Assembly: GCA_025056955.1 (NCBI GenBank)
Contig: JANWYL010000075.1
Coordinates: forward strand, 1-12,421
Reading direction: 5' to 3'
DNA length: 12,421 nucleotides
Source of the DNA: Sandaracinaceae bacterium
Lineage (GTDB): Bacteria; Myxococcota_A; Polyangia; Polyangiales; Sandaracinaceae
The notes under the pieces are model-generated. The model saw only the letters and a list, made by a program, of their open reading frames with translations, was not told the DNA's origin and made no database searches. Positions 1 through 6,313 of the stretch are shown piece after piece. The first letter of the stretch is position 1. Each line of letters starts with the position of its first letter. Position numbers and translations under genes: made by a program.

Positions 1-666
1 GTTTTCGGGATTGCTGGAATGATAGGGGCTTATGGGGCAGGCCGAGTTGCGCGTTACATCCCAAGCGGGGTTTTGCTTGCCTTATTCGGGATCATGATGC
101 TTGTCACTGCAGTTGCCATGATGAGGGGGCGCAAGGTGCCAAAGGCAGGAGAAGCTGCACTGAAAGCAATGCCAGAGGCGGTGCACCTATTGCCTTTGCA
201 CAAGGTGTTTGCTGAAGGCTTGGTTGTGGGCGCAGTGACAGGGCTCGTTGGGGCAGGAGGTGGTTTTTTGGTTGTTCCGGCGTTGGTGCTCATAGGTGGT
301 TTGCCGATGGATGTGGCCGTTGGCACCTCCCTCGTGGTGATTGCACTCAAATCCTTTGCTGGGCTTGCTGGCTACCTTGGGCATGCGCACGTAGACATTC
401 CAACTGCGGGGGTGGTCACAGCCAGTGCAGTGGCTGGCAGTGTTTTGGGCAGCTGGCTGGCTGGCCGCATGTCGCCAGAGTCGTTGCGCAAGGGCTTTGC
501 GTGGTTTGTCGTGGTCATGGCTTTCTTCGTGCTTGGGCAAGAGCTACCCCGAGCTTTTGGAAGCGAGCCCTCAATCGCATTGGTGTTGATTGGAACAGTG
601 CTTGGGACACTGCTCATGGCAGCGATGATTCGGCTGTTTCGTCTTAGCTCACCGGCAGCAACATGA
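1..666 (+). CDS. TauE/SafE-family sulfite exporter-type permease (5' partial)
   Basis: This is the C-terminal 221 residues of a multi-pass inner-membrane permease; the frame is open to base 1, so the true start lies upstream and the ATG at 19 is internal. Visible hydrophobic segments alternate with short loops. The second half opens with the family hallmark GAVTGLVGAGGGFLVVPAL followed by a GTSLVVIALKS segment, typical of the second TauE repeat. The family moves sulfite, sulfoacetate and other anions out of the cell, and some members act in uptake. Its position at the head of a sulfur-oxidation cluster supports a sulfite/sulfur-anion role, but the substrate is inferred from context only. It ends in TGA 48 bp before the GTG of the sigma54 activator, so co-transcription is possible. 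Family assignment is firm, substrate is not. Confidence 0.88.
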   Translation, partial: VFGIAGMIGAYGAGRVARYIPSGVLLALFGIMMLVTAVAMMRGRKVPKAGEAALKAMPEAVHLLPLHKVFAEGLVVGAVTGLVGAGGGFLVVPALVLIGGLPMDVAVGTSLVVIALKSFAGLAGYLGHAHVDIPTAGVVTASAVAGSVLGSWLAGRMSPESLRKGFAWFVVVMAFFVLGQELPRAFGSEPSIALVLIGTVLGTLLMAAMIRLFRLSSPAAT

Positions 667-714
667 AACGAAATGAAGAAGCAAAATGGCCTCAGGATGT
701 GCTACGATTAGAGC

Positions 715-2091
715 GTGGAAAATTTTGAAATTCGAAACGACCCATCCCTTGGGGATGGAACGTGGACGCTCTCTGAAACACTGGTTGCAAGTGCGCTGAG
801 CCAATTGGGGGGAGCAGTGCTTCTTCTCGACCAAAACCTTGTGGTGAGGGCTTACTCACGCGAGGCGAAAGAAGTCTTAGGAGGCGGGCTGCGTCAGGGC
901 ATTCGAGCAGTGGAGATTTTGTGTGGCGATCGAATTGAGCGACCGGTGGCTCAGGCGATGGCTCGGGGCGAAGCGATTCAGGCCACCGTGGTGCGCCCCC
1001 TGGTGGACGGGCGCTTGCAACATCTTTTTGTGCGCGCAAACCCACTGGGCATTGCACCCAATCTGCTTGGGTACGTGATAAGGCTTGAGGAGGTTGATCC
1101 AACAATCGGAGGGGATGCACCAGAAGTGCTCGAGGGGATTGCGACGCGTAGCCCGAAGATGAAACAAGTGTTTCGAATTATCCGCAGGGCTGCACTGCGT
1201 GATGCAACTGTGTTGGTGAGAGGGGAGAGCGGGGTGGGAAAGGAACTTGTGGCAAGGGCCATCCACCGCTTATCTCCCAGAAGAAAAGGCCCCTTTAAAG
1301 CGATCAACTGCGCAGCGCTTCCACCAACGCTTCTCGAAAGCGAGCTCTTCGGCTACAAGCGAGGAGCTTTCACAGGAGCTGTTCGAGATTATGAAGGCAT
1401 CTTTCGGGCGGCTCACGGTGGCACTTTGTTTTTGGACGAAGTGGCTGAGATGCCCCTCGAGCTCCAAGCAAAGCTTTTGCGAGTCCTCGAAACACGGACA
1501 GTGACGCCGATCGGTTCCCAGGAGGCTGTTGAAGTCGATGTTCGAATTGTTGCAGCAACGCATCGCTCTTTGCGACAGCTTGTGAACGAGGGGAAATTTC
1601 GAGCAGACCTCATGTATCGGCTGAGGGTCGTGCCGATTCGTATTCCTCCATTGCGTGAACGACCTGAAGACATTCTCTTTCTTGCGGGGAGGTTGCTTGA
1701 GGACCTCCAGGCCAACGGTCCTGCCCGTCCCGAAGGGCCAGTCACACGCATCGAACCCGAGGCAGAGCGGGCAATGCTCAACTACAGCTGGCCTGGAAAT
1801 GTGCGAGAGCTGAGAAATGCCCTTGAATATGCGCTGGTTGTGGGTGAAAGGGAAGCGATTGGTTTGAATGACTTGCCAGAGGAGATCGTTTACGGCGAGG
1901 GCGGAAACGATCACGTACTGACCATATCGATGCCCAACCCCTTGCCACAACACGAGGAAAACGCTGAGCGCATGCGAATTGAGAGGGCCTTGTCAGCCAC
2001 GGCAGGTCATATCGGTCGCGCGGCACAATCGCTGGGAATCAGCCGCACAACCCTCTGGCGCAAGATGAAAAAGCTTGGCATCAAGGCATAG
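715..2091 (+). CDS. Sigma54-dependent Fis-family activator with PAS-like sensor domain (FisR-like)
   Basis: A 458-residue enhancer-binding protein that would drive sigma54 RNA polymerase by ATP hydrolysis. Residues ~20-125 look like a PAS-type sensor (LLLDQNLVVRAYSREAKEVL). The AAA+ core spans ~145-335 with Walker A GESGVGKE (170-177), the sigma54-contacting GAFTGA loop (217-222), Walker B GGTLFLDE (235-242) and FRADLMYRL (295-303). A Fis-type helix-turn-helix fills 417-458. The start is the GTG at 715; no in-frame ATG precedes the sensor domain, and the ribosome site is weak. Context resembles FisR, the sulfane-sulfur-responsive activator of sulfide-oxidation genes in Cupriavidus: a persulfide dioxygenase and two sigma54 promoter matches lie downstream. 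FisR is reported to sense through several N-terminal cysteines; here the sensor region has only Cys70, so the signal is uncertain. It ends in a true TAG. Confidence 0.93.
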   Translation: MENFEIRNDPSLGDGTWTLSETLVASALSQLGGAVLLLDQNLVVRAYSREAKEVLGGGLRQGIRAVEILCGDRIERPVAQAMARGEAIQATVVRPLVDGRLQHLFVRANPLGIAPNLLGYVIRLEEVDPTIGGDAPEVLEGIATRSPKMKQVFRIIRRAALRDATVLVRGESGVGKELVARAIHRLSPRRKGPFKAINCAALPPTLLESELFGYKRGAFTGAVRDYEGIFRAAHGGTLFLDEVAEMPLELQAKLLRVLETRTVTPIGSQEAVEVDVRIVAATHRSLRQLVNEGKFRADLMYRLRVVPIRIPPLRERPEDILFLAGRLLEDLQANGPARPEGPVTRIEPEAERAMLNYSWPGNVRELRNALEYALVVGEREAIGLNDLPEEIVYGEGGNDHVLTISMPNPLPQHEENAERMRIERALSATAGHIGRAAQSLGISRTTLWRKMKKLGIKA

Positions 2092-2149
2092 GGAAAAGGA
2101 GGGGTCAGAAGTTTTAAGCGTGTGCAGCTCGTTTCAAATGGGGAGACAG

Positions 2150-2160
2150 CATGTTTCATA
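2150..2160 (+). promoter_or_regulatory. Candidate upstream activator site CATGTTTCATA
   Basis: This 11-bp word lies about 70 bp upstream of the sigma54 promoter match, the usual distance for an enhancer. Its first 10-bp core recurs at 3309-3318 before the second sigma54 promoter, and its exact reverse complement sits at 3361-3371. Partial copies (GTTTCA at 2131, GTTTC at 2163) flank it. The link to the activator encoded just upstream is inferred. Confidence 0.4.
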
Positions 2161-2227
2161 TTGTTTCTTTTGGATTCGCTGATGGCTAAATTCGTTCGAA
2201 ATTCGCTCCTATTCGGGATGATGGGGG

Positions 2228-2243
2228 TGGCATGGCTTGTGCT
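2228..2243 (+). promoter_or_regulatory. Putative sigma54 (-24/-12) promoter for the YeeE/YedE pair
   Basis: TGGCATGGCTTGTGCT fits the consensus TGGCACGRNNNTTGCW with the invariant GG and GC doublets exactly 12 bp apart. Deviations are C to T in the -24 box, a tolerated change, and T to G before the TGC. The start of transcription would fall near 2254, about 75 bp before the chosen ATG at 2330. The sigma54 activator gene immediately upstream supports it. Confidence 0.6.
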
Positions 2244-2329
2244 GAATGGAAACGTGAGCTTTCTCAGATATGGCATTGCCCACGCTGGTGGGTGTATTTC
2301 CTAACCGATGTTTCACGCGAGAGGTAACG

Positions 2330-2752
2330 ATGTTCGAAACAGTTTGGATCATCCGAGGTCTTGTTGGAGGCGTACTTATTGGCCTGGCTGCTTCTTTGCT
2401 GCTCATCGCAAATGGCCGGGTGGCAGGAATCAGCGGAATCTTGAACCAGCTGATGGTTCCTGTGCGTGGAGTCGAATTCAGGTGGCGCCTGTTTTTTGTG
2501 ATAGGGCTGATCGTGGGAGGGTTGATTGCCCAGGTGCTGGTGGGAGGAGCGGAGTCTCTTCCTCCATCGCTCGGCACAGCCCTGGTGGCCGGAGTTTTGG
2601 TCGGCTCTGGCACCCGGCTGGCCAACGGTTGCACGAGTGGGCATGGGGTATGTGGCCTGAGCCGCTTATCGGTCCGTTCGCTTGTGGCCACAGTGACCTT
2701 CATTGCCACAGGGGCGCTTGCTGTGTGGCTTAGCAATCGACTGGGAGGATGA
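2330..2752 (+). CDS. YeeE/YedE-family sulfur transport membrane protein, first half (PmpA/TsuA-like)
   Basis: A 140-residue inner-membrane protein with about four hydrophobic segments. It carries the YeeE signature GSGTRLANGCTSGHGVCGLS (residues 92-111), including Cys101 and Cys108. In full-length YeeE/TsuA proteins such cysteines relay thiosulfate through the pore by transient hydrogen bonding. Half-size members normally work as a pair, and the partner follows after 3 bp. The ATG at 2330 is chosen over the in-frame ATG at 2270 because GAGAGG lies just ahead of it and the N-terminus then matches the family; the upstream extension would also start too close to the predicted transcript start. 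Substrate (thiosulfate, persulfide or another sulfur species) is inferred. Family confidence is high. Confidence 0.9.
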   Translation: MFETVWIIRGLVGGVLIGLAASLLLIANGRVAGISGILNQLMVPVRGVEFRWRLFFVIGLIVGGLIAQVLVGGAESLPPSLGTALVAGVLVGSGTRLANGCTSGHGVCGLSRLSVRSLVATVTFIATGALAVWLSNRLGG

Positions 2753-2755
2753 AAA

Positions 2756-3277
2756 ATGAATCAAGGAAAAGAAATACAAAACGAAACAATGTTTCAGATG
2801 GTTGGAGCCATTGCTGGCCTGCTGTTTGGAGCTGGCCTGGTGATCAGTGGGATGACTTCACCAGAAAAAGTGAGGGGCTTTCTCGACTTTACCGGAAAGT
2901 GGGATCCAACTCTGATTTTCGTCATGGGTGGTGCAGTGGGGGTGCATTTCTTCGCCTATCGCTTCATTCGAGGCAAGCAGAGTCCACTTTTTGCCCGCGC
3001 TTTCCAGGTGCCCACACGACGGGACATTGAACCGAAGTTGGTGATTGGGGCTGCGATTTTTGGAATTGGCTGGGGGCTTGGTGGATACTGCCCCGGTCCA
3101 GCCATCGTGAGCCTGGCACAAGGAAGCCATGTGGTTCTGGCATTTGTGGTGGGGATGCTCGCAAGCTCTTGGGTGGTGGGGAAGCTCGATGCTCAGTTTG
3201 AAGCCCGAAAGAAGGCTTGTGCTGAAACAGCGAAGTTACAAGCCAGTTCCACGGGGCAGCAACATGCCACGCGATAG
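2756..3277 (+). CDS. YeeE/YedE-family sulfur transport membrane protein, second half (DUF6691-like)
   Basis: A 173-residue partner of the preceding gene, 3 bp downstream and preceded by GGAGG. The N-terminal part shows the DUF6691 pattern GLLFGAGLVISGMTSPEKV, then FLDFTGKWDPTLIFVMGGAVGV, and the C-terminal half holds GWGLGGYCPGPA (residues 105-116) with the family cysteine at 112. About four membrane segments are visible, followed by a hydrophilic tail (~145-173) with Cys155. Together the two genes rebuild one full YeeE/YedE fold, presumably as a heteromeric sulfur-compound channel in the inner membrane. The gene ends in TAG. A 13-bp palindrome, GAAACAATGTTTC, lies within its first codons and may be regulatory. 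Confidence 0.9.
   Translation: MNQGKEIQNETMFQMVGAIAGLLFGAGLVISGMTSPEKVRGFLDFTGKWDPTLIFVMGGAVGVHFFAYRFIRGKQSPLFARAFQVPTRRDIEPKLVIGAAIFGIGWGLGGYCPGPAIVSLAQGSHVVLAFVVGMLASSWVVGKLDAQFEARKKACAETAKLQASSTGQQHATR
2783..2795. repeat. 13-bp palindrome GAAACAATGTTTC inside the second transporter gene
   Basis: Two 6-bp arms, GAAACA and TGTTTC, are perfect complements around a single central A. The arms match the TGTTTC word clustered at both sigma54 promoters. Enhancer-binding proteins often bind dyads and can act from several hundred base pairs away; this one is about 540 bp ahead of the dioxygenase promoter. It also encodes residues of the protein, so chance is possible. Confidence 0.35.
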
Positions 3278-3296
3278 TGAAGCAATGACACGTTAC

Positions 3297-3320
3297 GTTT
3301 CATAGCCAATGTTTCATAGC
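3297..3320 (+). repeat. Direct repeat GTTTCATAGC x2 next to the sigma54 promoter
   Basis: The 10-mer GTTTCATAGC occurs at 3297-3306 and 3311-3320, a 14-bp period, ending 2 bp before the -24 box at 3323. The second copy sits within ATGTTTCATA, shared with 2151-2160. Such promoter-proximal placement is unusual for a sigma54 enhancer and might suit a second regulator, or accessory copies of an activator site. Confidence 0.5.
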
Positions 3321-3322
3321 TT

Positions 3323-3338
3323 TGGCACGATAAGTGCT
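3323..3338 (+). promoter_or_regulatory. Strong sigma54 (-24/-12) promoter match for the dioxygenase gene
   Basis: TGGCACGATAAGTGCT matches TGGCACGRNNNTTGCW at every specified base except T to G before the TGC. The GG and GC doublets are 12 bp apart. Predicted transcription start is near 3349, leaving a 20-nt leader holding AAGGAGGT (3354-3361) and the ATG at 3369. With a sigma54 activator encoded upstream, this is the best-supported regulatory site in the window. Confidence 0.8.
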
Positions 3339-3368
3339 GTGGAAACAATAACGAAGGAGGTATGAAAC

Positions 3369-4451
3369 ATGTTGTTCCGACAGCTATTTGATCCCGAATC
3401 CTCTACCTACACCTATTTGCTGGCAGATGAAGAAACGAAAGAAGCGGTTTTGATTGACCCCGTGATCGAGCAAGTGGAGCGGGACCTCCAGCTGATCAGG
3501 GAACTGGGGCTGGAGTTGCGCTATGCGCTCGATACCCACGTTCACGCGGACCACGTGACGGCTCTTGGGACCTTGCGAGAAAAGGTCGGTTGTAAGACAG
3601 TGCTCTCGGAGCGGGCAGGGGTTGGGGTGGCAGATGTATACGTCAAGGAGGGAGACCGCATCCGTTTCGGCCGCTACGAGTTGGAGGTGCGCGAAACTCC
3701 TGGGCACACCAATGGGTGTGTAACCTATGTGTTGGGTGATCACTCCATGGCATTTACTGGAGATGCCCTGTTGATTCGTGGGTGTGGTCGCACTGACTTT
3801 CAGCAAGGTGATGCGAGGACACTCTACCGATCAGTGCACGAGAAGATTTTTTCCTTGCCAGATCCCTGCCTGATATACCCAGGACACGACTACAAGGGAA
3901 GGACAGTAAGCACAGTTGGTGAGGAGAAGAAGTACAATCCAAGGCTTGGTGGGGGAAAGACGGAGGATGAATTTGTTGAGATCATGCGCAATTTGCAACT
4001 GGCATATCCCAAGAAGATGGATGTGGCTTTGCCTGCGAATTTCTACCTTGGAATTCGCTGGGAGTCGGTAACAGGGGAAGTGAAGGAGACCCCAAGGTGG
4101 GCTCCCGTGGAGCGAAATCTTGGTGGAGTGCCTGAACTTCCTCCAGAGTGGGTGGCAGCGCATCTTGGAGAAGTCGAAGTGATTGACGTGCGTGAAGCGG
4201 AGGAGCTTGTTTCGGAGCTCGGTCACATTGATGGGGTACGGCATGTGCCATTGGCAAGGGTGAAAGAAGAGGCCGTCAAGTGGGATCGCAAGCAACCCAT
4301 CATCACAGTGTGCCGCTCAGGTGGTCGCTCCGGGAAGGCGGCATTGGAATTGGAGGCGATGGGCTTTGAAAAGGTGGCCTCCATGCGGGGGGGAATGATG
4401 GAGTGGAACCGCATGCGTTTCCCAATTTCCAGAGCTCCTGTGACTGGATGA
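3369..4451 (+). CDS. Persulfide dioxygenase-rhodanese fusion (ETHE1-like metallo-beta-lactamase fold)
   Basis: A 360-residue two-domain cytoplasmic enzyme. Residues 1-~240 form an ETHE1-type non-heme iron domain: THVHADH at 56-62, His113 in PGHTNG and Asp132 in FTGDALL match the iron ligands of the family (first His of HxHxDH, then His and Asp), and PGHDY is at 171-175. It would oxidise glutathione persulfide with O2 to sulfite. Residues ~258-353 are a rhodanese domain with active Cys315 in the loop CRSGGRS, able to transfer sulfane sulfur to sulfite and give thiosulfate. Such PDO-rhodanese fusions are known in bacteria. The start has a perfect ribosome site, AAGGAGGT, 7 bp ahead, and a sigma54 promoter is just upstream. 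No truncation is seen. Its stop overlaps ATG of a tiny His-rich frame (ATGA). Confidence 0.95.
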   Translation: MLFRQLFDPESSTYTYLLADEETKEAVLIDPVIEQVERDLQLIRELGLELRYALDTHVHADHVTALGTLREKVGCKTVLSERAGVGVADVYVKEGDRIRFGRYELEVRETPGHTNGCVTYVLGDHSMAFTGDALLIRGCGRTDFQQGDARTLYRSVHEKIFSLPDPCLIYPGHDYKGRTVSTVGEEKKYNPRLGGGKTEDEFVEIMRNLQLAYPKKMDVALPANFYLGIRWESVTGEVKETPRWAPVERNLGGVPELPPEWVAAHLGEVEVIDVREAEELVSELGHIDGVRHVPLARVKEEAVKWDRKQPIITVCRSGGRSGKAALELEAMGFEKVASMRGGMMEWNRMRFPISRAPVTG

Positions 4452-4579
4452 AAAGGGGTCGAGGAGAAGGGGGGCATCATCACCTTCATCACCAGCCATT
4501 ATCACCAACGTCATCACCATCACACATTGAAGGAGGTGTGGTATGCAACGTATCGTGTTTGCAAGCAGTGGGGATATGA
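4448..4579 (+). CDS. Possible 43-codon His-rich small ORF, translationally coupled
   Basis: The ATG at 4448 overlaps the dioxygenase stop as ATGA, a common coupling arrangement. The frame encodes MKRGRGEGGHHHLHHQPLSP and continues with Ser/Pro-rich residues to TGA at 4577-4579, running 37 bp into the universal stress protein gene. The HHHLHH tract could bind metal ions. No family is recognised. GGAG-type purine runs in the preceding gene could help initiation, but the histidine codons come from a simple CATCACC-like repeat, so this may be untranslated spacer. Low confidence. Confidence 0.22.
   Translation: MKRGRGEGGHHHLHHQPLSPTSSPSHIEGGVVCNVSCLQAVGI
4475..4524 (+). repeat. Degenerate ATCACC direct-repeat spacer
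   Basis: ATCACC occurs at 4479, 4488, 4501 and 4513, followed by ATCACA at 4519, giving a low-complexity C/A/T-rich block between the dioxygenase and stress-protein genes. The spacing is irregular (9, 13, 12 and 6 bp). It may be slipped-strand repeat, an unstructured leader that exposes the following ribosome site, or coding for the His-rich small frame. No hairpin or T-run terminator is present here. Confidence 0.55.
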
Positions 4580-5352
4580 AGGAAAGAATTGTTGCAGAAG
4601 CAGCAGTTGCGATTGCAATGCAAGCAAAGGCAGAGCTGGTCGTTGTGCAAGCAGTGGTTGATAAATGCGAAACCACTCCTTTCTCTCTAGCAGAAGTGCA
4701 GGAGTTGGCTCGCAGTTGGGGGGGAGAAGTGCAGAGCCGAGCGGTTGCACATCGATGTTGTGAGGATGTCGGAGATACCCTTTTGGACATCATCGGTCAA
4801 CTGCAACCTGATTTGGTTGTTGCTGGCACCCATCAAAGGAGAGGCCTGGCTGCGTTGGTACGAGGCAGTGTGGCAGAATCTGTTGCACGCAACCTGGATA
4901 TTCCATCGTTGATCCTACCCCTTGAGGGTTATCCCTTGGTGGACTCAAAAAACGGCACCTTACTCCTCGATCGGGTGATTGTTGCGGCTGGCGATATCGA
5001 GGCGATCAAAGCGGGATTGCGCGCCCTCAACACCTTGATGCAAGCGATTGGGAGATCGACCAAGGCAGTGCTTGCCAGGGTTGAGACGAATGGAACCAAA
5101 GAATTTTCTCTCGACACGATCGACGCTGGCTTGAGGTCGAACCAATGGATACAAAGCGAATGGCTTCAATTGCGAGGCGACGATGTGGCGGAAGAGCTCA
5201 GTCGTTTTGTTCGTTCAAGTCATGCATCAATGGTGATCATGGCCACCCGTGGCCACGACCAGTTGGCTGATGCACTGCGCGGGTCCACCACGGAGAGGGT
5301 GCTTCGCTCGATTGATCGTCCTCTCCTCGTTGTTCCTATTCAAGGTTCTTAG
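4543..5352 (+). CDS. Tandem universal stress protein (two UspA domains)
   Basis: A 269-residue cytoplasmic protein of two UspA-like halves, ~1-128 and ~141-269. Each half starts with a beta strand (RIVFASSGD; DRVIVAAGD) and ends with a nucleotide-binding-like signature: GTHQRRGLAALVRGSVAESV at 95-114 and ATRGHDQLADALRGSTTERV at 234-253, resembling the G-x2-G-x9-G-S/T motif but with changes in the first half. Tandem Usps are frequent in redox and respiratory gene sets; the partner is unknown. The ATG has an exceptionally strong ribosome site (AAGGAGGT at 4530-4537). It lies 91 bp after the dioxygenase gene and 19 bp before tsdA, fitting one transcript. It ends in TAG. Biochemical role is not deducible. 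Confidence 0.9.
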   Translation: MQRIVFASSGDMKERIVAEAAVAIAMQAKAELVVVQAVVDKCETTPFSLAEVQELARSWGGEVQSRAVAHRCCEDVGDTLLDIIGQLQPDLVVAGTHQRRGLAALVRGSVAESVARNLDIPSLILPLEGYPLVDSKNGTLLLDRVIVAAGDIEAIKAGLRALNTLMQAIGRSTKAVLARVETNGTKEFSLDTIDAGLRSNQWIQSEWLQLRGDDVAEELSRFVRSSHASMVIMATRGHDQLADALRGSTTERVLRSIDRPLLVVPIQGS

Positions 5353-5371
5353 TTCTTATGAGGGTGGTGCA

Positions 5372-6313
5372 ATGCACAGGCCGGGCTCAGGTCGCGAAGG
5401 TGAGGCTGGCTTTAGGATTGGATGGTTGGGAATTATTGTGGTTGCGATTGCTGCTACTGGGATTGGGTCTGGAGCAACCTTACTGGCGATGCAGTCTACG
5501 TCTTCTCCAAATTCGAAGGAGAAGGCGCCTATTCAACCGCCTGCTGGGTCGCACCAAGGCTCTCAATCCAAGCTTCCATTCAAAGTGCCTGATCGTTCAA
5601 CCATTCCTGATGGTCCCCTTGGTGAAGCCATTCGGCGAGGAGAGGTGTTGGTGAGTCGCACGGCAGAAGAGCTGCCAGACCATGTGGGCAATGATCTGCA
5701 TTGCACCAGTTGTCACCTGCGAGGAGGTACTGTTCCGAATGCAGCACCATGGGTTGGTGTGGCCGGAATGTTTCCTGAGTACCGCGCCCGTGCTGGTCGG
5801 GTAGTCACGCTGGAACACAGGATCAACGAGTGTTTCGAGAGGAGCATGAACGGAAAAGCCCTTGATCCCGATAGCCCAGAAATGACCGCAATCGTTGCCT
5901 ACATCACGTGGTTGTCACGCGACGTTCCTGGAGGAAAAGAGGTGGAGGGGAGGGGCTTCCTAAAAATTCAAAACCCGCCGAAGCCCAACCGCGAGCGGGG
6001 AAAGCAAATATATGCACAATAGTGCGCAGCATGCCATGGATTAATCGGCGAAGGGAGGCGGGCAGTTGATGGGAGCTATCTCTTTCCACCTCTCTGGGGT
6101 GATCGCTCCTTTAACCTAGGTGCTGGAATGGCGCGACTCCATACTGCTGCAGCCTTTGTTCTTGCCAACATGCCTCTTGGGGCTGAGGGCACCCTAAGCG
6201 TTCAGGATGCATACGATGTGGCTGATTTCTTCATCCATCAGGACCGGCCAGGTTGGGCAAAGGCTGCTGAAGACTGGCCGCACGGGGGAAAGCCGCCGGA
6301 TGCTCGGTATTGA
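5372..6313 (+). pseudogene. tsdA: Diheme TsdA-type thiosulfate dehydrogenase, interrupted by in-frame amber codon
   Basis: The frame encodes 313 codons with TAG at codon 217. N-terminal residues 14-40 form a signal anchor placing the enzyme in the periplasm. Heme 1 site CTSCH is at 111-115 and TsdA-like INECFERSMNGK follows, whose Cys154 corresponds to the unusual cysteine axial ligand of TsdA. After GKQIYAQ comes TAG, then CAACHG (codons 218-223, heme 2), then FPPLWGDRSFNLGAGM, all in the same frame. TsdA joins two thiosulfates into tetrathionate, passing electrons to cytochromes. Termination at TAG gives a 216-residue monoheme product lacking heme 2; the ATG at 6128 restarts too late to include CAACH. 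Everything except the stop looks intact, so it is a recent nonsense mutation, readthrough or sequence error. GAGGG precedes the ATG; the spacing to the stress protein is 19 bp. Confidence 0.85.
6020..6022 (+). other. In-frame TAG before the second heme motif of tsdA
   Basis: Codons read ATA TAT GCA CAA TAG TGC GCA GCA TGC CAT, with TGC...TGC CAT being the heme-binding CxxCH. No frameshift is needed to continue to TGA at 6311-6313. One base change from AAG, CAG, GAG, TGG, TCG, TTG, TAC or TAT would make it. The 3' context (TGC) is not the classic CARYYA readthrough signal. Confidence 0.95.

Larger units (their letters stand above)
2092..2329 (+). other. Intergenic control region upstream of the transporter pair
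   Basis: A 238-bp gap with no convincing gene. It holds a sigma54 promoter match (2228-2243), GTTTC words at 2131, 2153 and 2163, another ATGTTTCA around 2309, an imperfect inverted repeat AAATTCGTTCGAAATT (2188-2203), and ATTCG repeated at 2174, 2190, 2201 and 2211. No hairpin followed by a T-run is seen after the activator gene, so transcription from the activator may also read through. A 60-codon open frame inside it lacks a ribosome site and overlaps the promoter. Confidence 0.6.

Noticed and set aside
54..617. Long reverse-strand open frames opposite the permease and many other genes
   Set aside because: They are shadows of the coding strand with no ribosome sites and no recognisable protein features; all credible genes are on the plus strand.
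687..703. TGGCCTCAGGATGTGCT resembling a sigma54 promoter before the activator gene
   Set aside because: The GG and GC doublets are 13 bp apart rather than 12, and the -24 box is poor; sigma54 promoters tolerate spacing changes badly.
2271..2286. TGGCATTGCCCACGCT as a second sigma54 promoter
   Set aside because: Correct doublet spacing but a poor -12 box, and the better match at 2228-2243 is close by.
2122..2304. 60-codon open frame between the activator and the transporter pair
   Set aside because: No ribosome site, overlaps the sigma54 promoter and its predicted transcript start, and the protein has no recognisable pattern beyond a short hydrophobic stretch.
2270..2329. Upstream in-frame start for the first YeeE/YedE half
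   Set aside because: Adds 20 residues not typical of the family; the ATG at 2330 has a good GAGAGG ribosome site.
6020..6022. TAG recoded as an amino acid throughout the genome
   Set aside because: At least four genes in the window end in TAG at the expected C-terminus, and an intact RF1 gene is present.
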